Assembly (NCBI GenBank): GCA_947573795.1
Contig: CANPHE010000011.1
Coordinates: 1-64,000 of the forward strand
DNA from: an uncultured Alistipes sp.
GTDB taxonomy: Bacteria; Bacteroidota; Bacteroidia; Bacteroidales; Rikenellaceae
Reading direction: 5' to 3'
Length of the DNA: 64,000 bases
Below, one piece after another: positions 41,204 through 50,388 of the stretch (its first letter is position 1; the number at the start of each line of letters is the position of its first letter). The notes under the pieces are model-generated. The model had not been told where the DNA came from and made no database searches. It saw only the letters and a program-made list of their open reading frames with translations. A program made the translations under genes and the position numbers.

Positions 41204-42994
41204 ATGCGCAATCTATTTGCATCGATTTTTCTTGCTGCGTTTCTCGCATTCGCGGCTTCGCCGGCGGAGGCGCAGACGGCTTCCGCGGAGCACTATCTCG
41301 ATTCTCTGCGTGCGGAGCTGAATGCCCGCTGGCCCCGCAATCGGACCGTGAATCTCGTGTTTCACGGCCACAGCGTGCCTTCGGGCTATTTCGCCACGCC
41401 GAACGTGCGGACGCTCGACGCCTATCCGCACCGCGTGCTGGAGATCGTCAAACGCTACTATCCCTACGCCGTGGTGAACAGCATCGTCACGGGCATCGGC
41501 GGGGAAAACTCGGAACAGGGCGAAAAGCGTTTCTACCGGGAGGTGCTCGCGCACCGGCCCGATGTGTTGATGATCGACTATGCGCTGAACGATCGCGCCA
41601 TCGGACTCGAACGGGCCGAACGAGCCTGGCGGAAGATGATCGCTCGGGCCCTGCGGAAGAAGATTCCGGTCGTGTTGTGTACGCCGACCCCCGATCTGAC
41701 GTCGGACCTGCTCGATTCGCTGACCCCGTTGGCACGGCATGCGCAGCAAATCCGTGCGCTGGCGGCGGAGTTCCGGGTAGGACTGGCGGATAACTATGCG
41801 GCCTTTGTCGCACTGGCCCGCGAAGGCCGCGATATCCGCTCGCTGATGGCCCAGAGCAATCATCCCAACGAACGGGGCCATGCCGTCGCTGCCGCACAAA
41901 TCGTCCGCTGGATACTGACGCCGGCGCAGATGCGTGATTTCCGGGCCGGGGAACTGCTCGCCGTGATGCGCCGCGTCGCCGACTGGCAGCTGGACAATTT
42001 CGAACGGCAGTCGGTCGAAGGATCGCGTTATCCCGGTTCGCACGACTACCGCTCGTGGGTCAACGCGGCGATGTATGTCGGGCTGGCGGGGATGACCGAC
42101 GTAGTATCCGATGCCAAGTACGGGACGTTCCTGCGCACCGTGGGGCGCAAGACGCAGTGGCAGCCCGGCCGGAATATCTTTTTTGCCGATGACCTCTGCG
42201 TAGGGCAGTTCTACGCCCTGGCTTATGAAAAGTGCCGCGACAGCGCGATGATTCGTCCGACGATCGAGGCACTCGAACGGATCATGGCGATGCCCGATAC
42301 GGCGAGTCTGAACTATTATGCTCCGGGGTCGCACAGCCGTTGGTGCTGGTGCGATGCGTTTTTCATGGCGCCGACGGTCTTTGCGCGCATCGGCCGGGCG
42401 ACCGGCGACAGCCGCTACTACGACTACCTCGACCGGGAGCTCCGCGTTGCGTGCGACACGCTTTATTGTCCGCAGGAGCGGCTCTTTTTCCGCGATACGC
42501 GCTATGTCGGCATGCGGGAGAAGAACGGCGAGCGGGTTTTCTGGGGCCGGGGCAACGGCTGGGTGGCGGCGGCCCTCACGATTCTGATCGACAACATGCC
42601 CGAAGACCGGCCGTCGCGGGCGCGCTACGTGGCGCTGTTCCGAGCGATGATGGAGCGGATCGCCGGATTGCAGGGCCTCGACGGTTACTGGCATGCTTCG
42701 CTGCTCGATCCGGCCTCCTACCCGGCGCCGGAGACCAGTGCGACGGGTTTCTTTACGTACGGCCTGCTCTGGGGCATCAACCGCGGCCTGCTCGACCGCG
42801 ACACGTATGCCGCGGTCGCCGAAAGAGGCTGGAGGGCCCTTTGCGAAGCCGTGCGGTCAGACGGTATGGTCGGCTACGTGCAGCCGATCGGAGCCGATCC
42901 GCAGCAGGTGAACGGAAACGATACGGAGGTTTACGGCGTCGGTGCGTTCCTCATGGCCGGGCGTCAGATGTACGATTATATCATGCAACGTTGA
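41204..42994 (+). CDS. SGNH/GDSL hydrolase fused to GH105-like unsaturated uronyl hydrolase
   Basis: 596 aa; N-half NLVFHGHSVPSGYF...MIDYALNDR...NHPNERGHAVAA (SGNH blocks); C-half ...FFADDLCVGQFYALAY...FWGRGNGWVAAALTILI...SATGFFTYGLLWGINRGLL (GH88/GH105 type). Confidence 0.78.
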   Translation: MRNLFASIFLAAFLAFAASPAEAQTASAEHYLDSLRAELNARWPRNRTVNLVFHGHSVPSGYFATPNVRTLDAYPHRVLEIVKRYYPYAVVNSIVTGIGGENSEQGEKRFYREVLAHRPDVLMIDYALNDRAIGLERAERAWRKMIARALRKKIPVVLCTPTPDLTSDLLDSLTPLARHAQQIRALAAEFRVGLADNYAAFVALAREGRDIRSLMAQSNHPNERGHAVAAAQIVRWILTPAQMRDFRAGELLAVMRRVADWQLDNFERQSVEGSRYPGSHDYRSWVNAAMYVGLAGMTDVVSDAKYGTFLRTVGRKTQWQPGRNIFFADDLCVGQFYALAYEKCRDSAMIRPTIEALERIMAMPDTASLNYYAPGSHSRWCWCDAFFMAPTVFARIGRATGDSRYYDYLDRELRVACDTLYCPQERLFFRDTRYVGMREKNGERVFWGRGNGWVAAALTILIDNMPEDRPSRARYVALFRAMMERIAGLQGLDGYWHASLLDPASYPAPETSATGFFTYGLLWGINRGLLDRDTYAAVAERGWRALCEAVRSDGMVGYVQPIGADPQQVNGNDTEVYGVGAFLMAGRQMYDYIMQR

Positions 42995-42997
42995 TCG

Positions 42998-44986
42998 ATG
43001 GGAAATCTACGGAATATGTTGCTCGCCGCGATGGCGGTGCTGGCATTTGCGCCGTGTCGGGCGCAGCGGGAAACGGTCGCGCTCGACGGCGACGGATGGA
43101 CGTTCCGCACGGATGCGGACAGTACGGGATGGGGCCTTTGGCAGACGGGCGTGCCCGATGGCCGGGCGGTCCGTGTGCCGCATACGTGGAACGTCGAGCC
43201 GGGACGGGAACGCTATTTCGGTTTGGCATGGTACGAGAAACGGATCGAAGTGCCCGCAGCCTGGAAGGGGAAGCACGTGCGGCTCCGCTTCGAGGCCGTC
43301 TACCGCGATATGGTCTGCTACGTGAACGGCGAGCAGGCCGGCCGGAATATCGGCAGCGGATTCACGCCGGTGTCGTTCGACGTGACGCATCTGTTGCGCT
43401 GCGGCGCCGAAAACCGCATCGTCGTGGCCGTGTCGAACCGATTCAGTGCGCATGCCTTTCCTTACAAGGCGTCGTTCGACTGGCCCAACGACGGCGGTAT
43501 CATCCGTCCTGTGAAGTTGATCGCGACCGACGGCGTTCCGGTGCGTTATGCGCATGTAAAGCCCGATATCGATCTTGCCGATTCGTCGGCCGTCGCTACG
43601 GTGCGCATCCGGCTGTGGGACGAACGGGTCCGCCGGACCGGGTTCGCACTCACGTTCCGGGATCGGGCGACCGGCGAAACGGTTGCCGGAAAACGGGTGG
43701 AGTTGAAAGCCGAAAACGGGGTGTTCACGACCGAAGTGGCCTTCGACAAGGTGAAACCGTGGCATTTCGATGCGCCGAATCTCTATGAAATGCAGGTCGA
43801 TCTGCTCGGCCGCGGCGGGGTGCAGGACCGGTTCACGACGCGTTTCGGATTCCGTCGGCTGGCGATCGACGGCGACCGGCTGCTGCTCAACGGCGAGGCG
43901 GTCCGTCTGCCGGGTGTGGAGTACATGCCGGGCAGCTATCCCGATTACGGGATGGCCGAGCCGGTCGAGGTGATGGCCGAGGCGGTGCGGTTGATGAAGG
44001 AGCTGAACTGCGTCATCACCCGTTTCCACTGGCAGCAGGACGAACGTCTGCTGGATATGATGGACGAGCAGGGAATTCTGGTGCAGGAGGAACTTCCGTG
44101 GTGGCAGCAGCCGGGCGATCCCGATCCGGAACTCGAGGCGCTGCTCAGACACCAGCTCGATCGGACGATCGAACGCGACTTCAACCGACCTTCGATCTTC
44201 GCGTGGGGTGTCAGCAACGAGGTCTACCGAAATACGGACAAGGATATTTACCGGCGAATGATCGATTACGCCCGCAGCTGGGACACCGATTCGTTCGTTA
44301 CGGTCGTGTCGAACCAAATTTATAGCAGCCTGGCCGACGACGAGTCGTTGTTGGCCGACATACCCACCTGGAACGACTATTCGGGAACCTGGCACGGCGG
44401 CGACCGTACGCAGTCGCCCGTGCGGCTGGACAAGATCGACCGCAAGGCCCTGAGGGGGCGTCCGCTGCTGATTACCGAACACGGACTCTGCGAGCCGCGT
44501 TTTGTGGGCGGCGATCCGCGCCGGATCACCGAGATGACTTACCATTTCGATGTCTGGGCCCGACGTCCGTTCGTGATGGGGTGCATCTATTTTTCGCTCA
44601 ATGACTACCGCACGCATGTCGGTGAATCGGGCTACGGCCGTTACAAGGCGCGCGTGCATGGGCTCACCGACCTGTGGTTCGGCAAAAAGCCCTCGTTCGC
44701 GGTTTACGCCGGACTCGCCTCCCCGCTCTTTTTCGAATCCGTGCAGCAGCGCTCCGACGGGGCGACGGCCGAAGTGACGATCTGCGTGAAGAACTCGTTG
44801 CCGAGTTATACCCTGCATGGTTATCGGCTCGTCTGGGATGCCGGCGACGGCGAACGGTCGGTGGTGCTGCCGACGCTTCGGCCCGGCGACCGTTTCACGA
44901 CGACGATCGACGGCATCGATCCGCAGGGCAAACCGCGTTTGCGGGTCGTGCGGCCCACGGGCTATGTAGCGGCGACGAACGATTGA
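42998..44986 (+). CDS. GH2-family beta-galactosidase/glucuronidase-like enzyme
   Basis: 662 aa; VRVPHTWNVEPG, FGFRRLAIDGDRLLLNGEAVRLPGVEY, NRPSIFAWGVSNEVYRN, LLITEHGLC. Confidence 0.85.
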   Translation: MGNLRNMLLAAMAVLAFAPCRAQRETVALDGDGWTFRTDADSTGWGLWQTGVPDGRAVRVPHTWNVEPGRERYFGLAWYEKRIEVPAAWKGKHVRLRFEAVYRDMVCYVNGEQAGRNIGSGFTPVSFDVTHLLRCGAENRIVVAVSNRFSAHAFPYKASFDWPNDGGIIRPVKLIATDGVPVRYAHVKPDIDLADSSAVATVRIRLWDERVRRTGFALTFRDRATGETVAGKRVELKAENGVFTTEVAFDKVKPWHFDAPNLYEMQVDLLGRGGVQDRFTTRFGFRRLAIDGDRLLLNGEAVRLPGVEYMPGSYPDYGMAEPVEVMAEAVRLMKELNCVITRFHWQQDERLLDMMDEQGILVQEELPWWQQPGDPDPELEALLRHQLDRTIERDFNRPSIFAWGVSNEVYRNTDKDIYRRMIDYARSWDTDSFVTVVSNQIYSSLADDESLLADIPTWNDYSGTWHGGDRTQSPVRLDKIDRKALRGRPLLITEHGLCEPRFVGGDPRRITEMTYHFDVWARRPFVMGCIYFSLNDYRTHVGESGYGRYKARVHGLTDLWFGKKPSFAVYAGLASPLFFESVQQRSDGATAEVTICVKNSLPSYTLHGYRLVWDAGDGERSVVLPTLRPGDRFTTTIDGIDPQGKPRLRVVRPTGYVAATND

Positions 44987-45000
44987 TTTTTGGAAAAACG

Positions 45001-46920
45001 ATGAAACACAGACTTTTTTTATCGATCCTGTTGATCTTTTCCGCTTGGCGCCTCTCGGCGCAGGGGAGCGAATTCGGCTTCTTCACCGGAGCGGACCGCG
45101 AGGCGATCCGCGCTTCGGCGGCGACGCCGTGGGGCCGGGCGATCCTCGACTCGCTGGCCGGAGCGGTCGAGCAGCGGCGCGAGCATCCGCTGGCCGTGCC
45201 CCTGCTCGAAGGCGGCCATCTGCACGAATATTTCTGTCCGCGTCACAACGTGATGCTCGATTTCGACTGGGATCGCCCCACGGAACATTACTGCCCGCTG
45301 TGCGGAACGAAGATCGTCGGCAATAAACGCTGCGACTGGGCGTGGGTCAACGTGCTCCATGCCCGGAACCTCGATTACCTCGTCGCTTCGACCTATCTCT
45401 ATCTGGCCACCGGCGAGCGGCGTTATGCCGAATATATCCGCGATATGCTGCTCGACTATGCGGCGAAGTATCCGACTTATTTCGAGCACAATACCGATCG
45501 CGTGCCCACGGCACTCAACAGCGGCCGGATGTTTGGGCAGAGTTTGGACGAGGCGGTCTGGGCCAGCGATGCAGCCCGGGCCTATTCGGTCGCCAAATCG
45601 ATCATGACCGAACGGGAGATCGCGGCGATCGAGACGGGATACCTGCGCGTCTGCGCTGAAATGTTGTTGAAACGGCGCGGCGGAGGCAACTGGCAGGTCT
45701 GGCACAACAGCGGTCTTATCGCCCTGGGCGTGGCACTGGAGAATGATGCGTTGATCGATGTCGCGCTGAATGATCCCCAGTGCGGTTATCGGCATTTGAT
45801 GGCCGGGAACGTGTACGACGACGGTTGGTGGAACGAGGGCTCACCCACTTATCATTACTACCCGCTGCGCGCCATGCTGCTCTCGGCCGAGGCGCTGCGC
45901 TGCCGCGGGATCGACCTTTTCGGAGCGAAATTGCTGCGCATGTTCACCTCGCCGGCACAGGGAACCTATGCCGATCTGGTATTTCCGGCCCACAATGACG
46001 GCTGGCACGGCGAATCGCTCACGGCGCAGGTGCGCCTCTACGAGTCGGCCTATGCCGATTTCCGCGATCCGCTGCTGCTGGACGTGTTGAGGCGTTGCTA
46101 CCAGGTCGTGCCGCGGAACTCGTATGAAGCGCTCCGCAACCCCGACGGCGAAGCCATGACCGGCGAGGGTGCGATACCGGTCAGCCTCGTTTTCGAGGAC
46201 CTCGGCGTCGGCATCCTGCGCAGCGGGCGGCGGACCCTCGTGGTGAAATACGGCCCTTACGGCGGCGGGCACGGACATCCCGACAAACTCTCGATCTCGC
46301 TACACGACGGCGAGCGGGAACTGCTGCCCGACCTCGGCACCTCGGCCTACGGCGTTCCCGCGTTCCGGGGGTGGTATCGCCGAACGCTGGCCCACAATAC
46401 GGTGACGGTCGACGGCAACGATCAGCGGCCTGCGACGGGCCGGCTTCAGAAGTTCGATGCGGCGCCCGACGGCGGAACGATCGTAGCCGCGTGCGACGAG
46501 GCGGCACCGGGCGTCGCGATGGAGCGGACGGTTTCCCTGCACGGGGACAAGTTGCGCGACAGCTTCGTCTGTCGTTCGGATTCGCTCCGCACCTACGATT
46601 ACGTGTTGTTGCTGACGCAACGGCCCCGAATCGAAGGCGAGTCGCAACCGGCGGTGTTCGAGGGTGCGAAGGGCGGCGATTATCTGACCGATGTCCGCAA
46701 ATATGCGAAGCGCGGCCGTGCGGCGATCGAGTTCCCCGAGGTGCGGATCGAACTTCGGGTCGGAGGTGCGGCCGAATTCGAACTCTTTACGGGAACGGCT
46801 CCCGGAATCCCCTCGTCGCTGAGTTCCGGCCCCGATTCGCCGGTTCCGGAGTGTTATCCGGTGATCGTACGGGTTCGTACGAACGCTTTGCGCGTGCATG
46901 CAGACTGGAAATTTTTGTAA
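45001..46920 (+). CDS. Heparinase II/III-family polysaccharide lyase-like protein
   Basis: 639 aa; alpha/alpha-toroid N-half with YFCPRHNVMLDFDW...HYCPLCG; C-half VVKYGPYGGGHGHPDKLSISLHDGERELLPDLGTSAYG...RTLAHNTVTVDGNDQ. Confidence 0.82.
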   Translation: MKHRLFLSILLIFSAWRLSAQGSEFGFFTGADREAIRASAATPWGRAILDSLAGAVEQRREHPLAVPLLEGGHLHEYFCPRHNVMLDFDWDRPTEHYCPLCGTKIVGNKRCDWAWVNVLHARNLDYLVASTYLYLATGERRYAEYIRDMLLDYAAKYPTYFEHNTDRVPTALNSGRMFGQSLDEAVWASDAARAYSVAKSIMTEREIAAIETGYLRVCAEMLLKRRGGGNWQVWHNSGLIALGVALENDALIDVALNDPQCGYRHLMAGNVYDDGWWNEGSPTYHYYPLRAMLLSAEALRCRGIDLFGAKLLRMFTSPAQGTYADLVFPAHNDGWHGESLTAQVRLYESAYADFRDPLLLDVLRRCYQVVPRNSYEALRNPDGEAMTGEGAIPVSLVFEDLGVGILRSGRRTLVVKYGPYGGGHGHPDKLSISLHDGERELLPDLGTSAYGVPAFRGWYRRTLAHNTVTVDGNDQRPATGRLQKFDAAPDGGTIVAACDEAAPGVAMERTVSLHGDKLRDSFVCRSDSLRTYDYVLLLTQRPRIEGESQPAVFEGAKGGDYLTDVRKYAKRGRAAIEFPEVRIELRVGGAAEFELFTGTAPGIPSSLSSGPDSPVPECYPVIVRVRTNALRVHADWKFL

Positions 46921-46953
46921 ATTTACAATCCCTAAGAAATCTACCTGAACGAG

Positions 46954-49716
46954 ATGAAACCGAATCTGAAAAAATGCCTGCTGGTCGCGGCCCTGTGCCT
47001 GTGTGCGGCTTGCGCCCAGCGGAAGAATGCCGAGATCGACCTTTCCGGCACGTGGACCGTCGCGCTGGATTCCACCGATACGGGCCTTGCCCGGGGATGG
47101 GAAAACCGCGCCTTCGACCAACCGATCGCCCTGCCGGGGACAACCGACGATGCCGGGCTCGGTATTCCCAATACGCTGGAACCGAAGCTGGAGAAACCGC
47201 AGTTGCTTCACCTGACGCGCAAGCACAGTTACATCGGCCCGGCGTGGTACTCCCGCGAGGTGGAGATTCCGCAGACGTGGAGCGACAGCCGGATTTTTCT
47301 CTCGCTGGAACGCGTGATCTGGACCACCGACGTCTGGGTCGACGGCGTGAAGGCGGGGGCGGGCGAACGGAGCCTGACGACGCCGCATCGCTACGACCTG
47401 ACCGGAATGCTGACGCCGGGACGCCACCGGCTGACCGTCCGGGTCGACAACCGCAAGAAATACGATCTTTCGGTGCGCAATCTTGCGCATGCCTATACCG
47501 ACGACACGCAGATCATCTGGAACGGACTGATCGGGCGGATCGTCTTGGAGGCTTCGGGTGCGGTGCGCATCGAGGAACCGGTGTTGACGCCCGACATCGC
47601 GGCGAAACGGGTCGCGGTGGCCTGTCGGCTGACGAACGATTCGGACGCTCCGGTCGAAGGAGAGCTCCGCTATACGGTGATGGAGATTCCCGGCGGCAGA
47701 CGGGTCTGCACCGAGACCCGATCCTGCCGGATCGAGGCCCGGTCGACGGTCGAGGCGACCGAATCGCTCGCGTTGGGCGACGGGATGAAACTCTGGGATG
47801 AATTCTCGCCGAATCTCTATGAGGCGATCGTCGAATTCGAGGACGGCAGTCACGCGGCCTCGCGCAGCGCGGAGTTCGGCATGCGTGAGATCGCGGCCGA
47901 CGGCAACCGCCTGCTCGTAAACGGACGGCCCGCCTTCATGCGCGGTACGCTCGAATGCTGCATTTTCCCGCTCCGGGGGTATCCGCCTACGGATCGCAAG
48001 GGGTGGGAAAAGGTATTCCGCACGGCGAAGGAGTGGGGCTTGAACCACTTGCGGTTCCATTCGTGGTGCCCTCCGCAGGCGGCTTTCGAGGTGGCCGACC
48101 GGATGGGTTTCTACCTTCAGGTCGAGCTGCCCGTCTGGACGCTCGGGATCGGTGCCGATTCGTTGGCCACGCAGTTCCTCTACGAGGAGGGCGAACGGAT
48201 GCTCGCCGCCTATGGAAACCATCCGTCGTTCTGTTTTATGAGCATGGGTAACGAGTTGCAGCCCGATTTCGACCTGCTCAACGCCTTGCGCAGCCACTTC
48301 CAGCAGATCGATCCGCGCCGTTTCTACACCAGTTCGTCGTTTACGTTCGAAAAGAATCACGGCATCTGGCCCGAGCCGGGCGACGATTTCTACGTGACGC
48401 AGTGGACGAAGAAGGGTTGGGTGCGCGGTCAGGGCGTATTCAATAACGAGCCCCCGCGTTTCGATCGCGACTTCTCGCAGGCGGTTGCGGGGATGGAAGT
48501 GCCGTTGATTACCCATGAGATCGGCCAGTATGCGGTTTACCCCAATCTGGCGGAGATTCCCAAGTATACGGGCGTGCTGGAGCCGCTTAACTTCCGGGCG
48601 GTGGAAAACGATCTGAAGGCCCGCGCCTTGATCGACAAGGCTCCGGCCTGGACCGAGGCGAGCGGACGGTTGGCGGCGATTCTCTACAAGGAGGAGATCG
48701 AACGGGCGCTCAAGACGTCGGGAATCAGCGGTTTCCAGCTGCTCGACCTGCACGATTTCCCCGGACAGGGTACGGCGCTGGTCGGCCTGCTCGACGCTTT
48801 CTGGGACAGCAAGGGGGTAATCGATGCCCGGACGTTCCGCAATTTCTGTTCGCCGGTGACGCCGCTCGTTCGCTTTCCCCGGGCCGTTTATACCAACGAC
48901 GAGGAGTTCCGGGCCCAGGTCGAGGTGAGCAATTACGGGGAGCGGGAGCTCGTCGGACAGACAGTCGCCTGGACCGTGTCGGACGGCGGAGAGGTGGTGT
49001 ATTCGGGCGTGCTGCCCGCGAGCGATCTTTCGCTCGGATACAATGCCGGCGTGGGAGAGATACGCGTACCTCTCGACGGATTCTCGACGGCGCGCGAACT
49101 GGTTGTCGAAGTCTCCCTGCCGGGTACGGAGTATCGGAACTCTTGGTCGATCTGGGTCTATCCGGCCGACCGGAAGCCGCAGCCGGGCGACGTGGTCTAT
49201 ACGCGAGACTTCAAGGAGGCCCTGCGTCTGGCTTCCGAGGGCGGCAAGGTGCTGTTCAATCCCGACTGGACGAAGCTGCGGGGCGTCGAGGGCAAGTTCG
49301 TGCCCGTGTTCTGGAGCCCGGTGCATTTTCCGGCGCAGGCCGGGTCGATGGGCCTCCTGTGCGATCCCCGGCACCCCGTTTTCGCCGACTTCCCGACCGA
49401 TATGCACACCGACTGGCAGTGGTGGAATCTTTGCAAGCACTCGGTGGCGATGATAACGGACAGCATCCGCGGCGGGTCTCCGCTCGTGGAGATGGTCGAT
49501 AACTTTACGAACAACCGTCGGCTGGCCACGCTTTACGAGGGTCGGGTCGGAAAGGGTCGGATGGTGATCGCCTCCTTCGACCTGCGGCCCGAGGGGGATG
49601 AATGTCCCGTCGCGCGGCAGCTGCTCGCGTCGATTTTCGACTACATGAACAGCGAGCGTTTCGATCCGTCGCCCATCGAGAATCCGGAAGCGATCGGGGC
49701 GATGATGAAAGAGTGA
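46954..49716 (+). CDS. GH2-family-like lipoprotein, paralog of 38351..41122
   Basis: 920 aa; lipobox LCLCAACAQ; LRFHSWCPPQAAFEVADRMGFYLQVE parallels VRFHSWCPPEAAFEAADRLGLYLQIE in the other copy. Confidence 0.8.
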   Translation: MKPNLKKCLLVAALCLCAACAQRKNAEIDLSGTWTVALDSTDTGLARGWENRAFDQPIALPGTTDDAGLGIPNTLEPKLEKPQLLHLTRKHSYIGPAWYSREVEIPQTWSDSRIFLSLERVIWTTDVWVDGVKAGAGERSLTTPHRYDLTGMLTPGRHRLTVRVDNRKKYDLSVRNLAHAYTDDTQIIWNGLIGRIVLEASGAVRIEEPVLTPDIAAKRVAVACRLTNDSDAPVEGELRYTVMEIPGGRRVCTETRSCRIEARSTVEATESLALGDGMKLWDEFSPNLYEAIVEFEDGSHAASRSAEFGMREIAADGNRLLVNGRPAFMRGTLECCIFPLRGYPPTDRKGWEKVFRTAKEWGLNHLRFHSWCPPQAAFEVADRMGFYLQVELPVWTLGIGADSLATQFLYEEGERMLAAYGNHPSFCFMSMGNELQPDFDLLNALRSHFQQIDPRRFYTSSSFTFEKNHGIWPEPGDDFYVTQWTKKGWVRGQGVFNNEPPRFDRDFSQAVAGMEVPLITHEIGQYAVYPNLAEIPKYTGVLEPLNFRAVENDLKARALIDKAPAWTEASGRLAAILYKEEIERALKTSGISGFQLLDLHDFPGQGTALVGLLDAFWDSKGVIDARTFRNFCSPVTPLVRFPRAVYTNDEEFRAQVEVSNYGERELVGQTVAWTVSDGGEVVYSGVLPASDLSLGYNAGVGEIRVPLDGFSTARELVVEVSLPGTEYRNSWSIWVYPADRKPQPGDVVYTRDFKEALRLASEGGKVLFNPDWTKLRGVEGKFVPVFWSPVHFPAQAGSMGLLCDPRHPVFADFPTDMHTDWQWWNLCKHSVAMITDSIRGGSPLVEMVDNFTNNRRLATLYEGRVGKGRMVIASFDLRPEGDECPVARQLLASIFDYMNSERFDPSPIENPEAIGAMMKE

Positions 49717-49742
49717 AGCAGGCCGGTTGTCCGGGTTTACGG

Positions 49743-49779
49743 AAAGAGGGTGTCTACGATTCGTTAGACACCCTCTTTG
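49743..49779. terminator. Bidirectional terminator between convergent genes
   Basis: AAAGAGGGTGTCTACGATTCGTTAGACACCCTCTTT: perfect palindrome with A/T tails on both sides. Confidence 0.85.
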
Positions 49780-49801
49780 ATTGCACTTTTCGGGACGTTT
49801 G

Positions 49802-50362
49802 CTATTCCTTCTCCTTGAAAAGATCGACCTCGCCCCGCTCGACCTTGCCGTGCATGGCGGCCAGCTCGCCGATGACGGGCGAAATGAAGGCGATCGTGTC
49901 GGCGACGGCCGAAGTCTCGCCCTGGCCCTTGATCCGGTAGAGCATCGTGGCGTACAGCGCCCGGAAGCAGAGTTCCGTGTCGTTCATACCGGGATTGCCC
50001 ATCACTTCGCGCAGGTGCGGGAGGTGGGGCTCCAGCGAGGCGTACGTGGTGCGGTAATGTGCGCCGGCGGGGAGCTTCAGCAGTTGTAGATGGAGGTCGT
50101 GCAGATCGCGGATCAGGTGCAGCGTGTGTTCCAGGTGTCCTTTCTCCTCCTTGCCCTCCTCCCGCAACAGGTTGGCGATATCCATGTACCACATCAGAAA
50201 GACGGGTTTCTGCCCCTCTTCGAGGTCCTTGCGCGGGGCGATGAGTTGCGAGAAGATCGCTTCGGGGCTGAACTGCAAGGCCCGGAGCAGGTCTTCGAGC
50301 TGCCACAGATAGAGGATATATTCGGCGATGTTTTCACGCCGTTTGGCTTGTGCGATGTCCAT
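49802..50362 (-). CDS. DUF4924 family protein
   Basis: 186 aa; MDIAQAKRRENIAEYILYLWQLEDLLRAL. Confidence 0.75.
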   Translation of the reverse strand: MDIAQAKRRENIAEYILYLWQLEDLLRALQFSPEAIFSQLIAPRKDLEEGQKPVFLMWYMDIANLLREEGKEEKGHLEHTLHLIRDLHDLHLQLLKLPAGAHYRTTYASLEPHLPHLREVMGNPGMNDTELCFRALYATMLYRIKGQGETSAVADTIAFISPVIGELAAMHGKVERGEVDLFKEKE

Positions 50363-50388
50363 AAGGTGAGAAGTGAAAACGCTGCGGT

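Noticed and set aside
46300-49440. 1046-aa minus-strand ORF opposite the lyase and GH2-like genes
   Set aside because: Spans two plus-strand genes with good motifs; typical shadow ORF. The same applies to other long antisense ORFs at 32195-34972, 38303-41131, 43007-44818 and 55929-58217.
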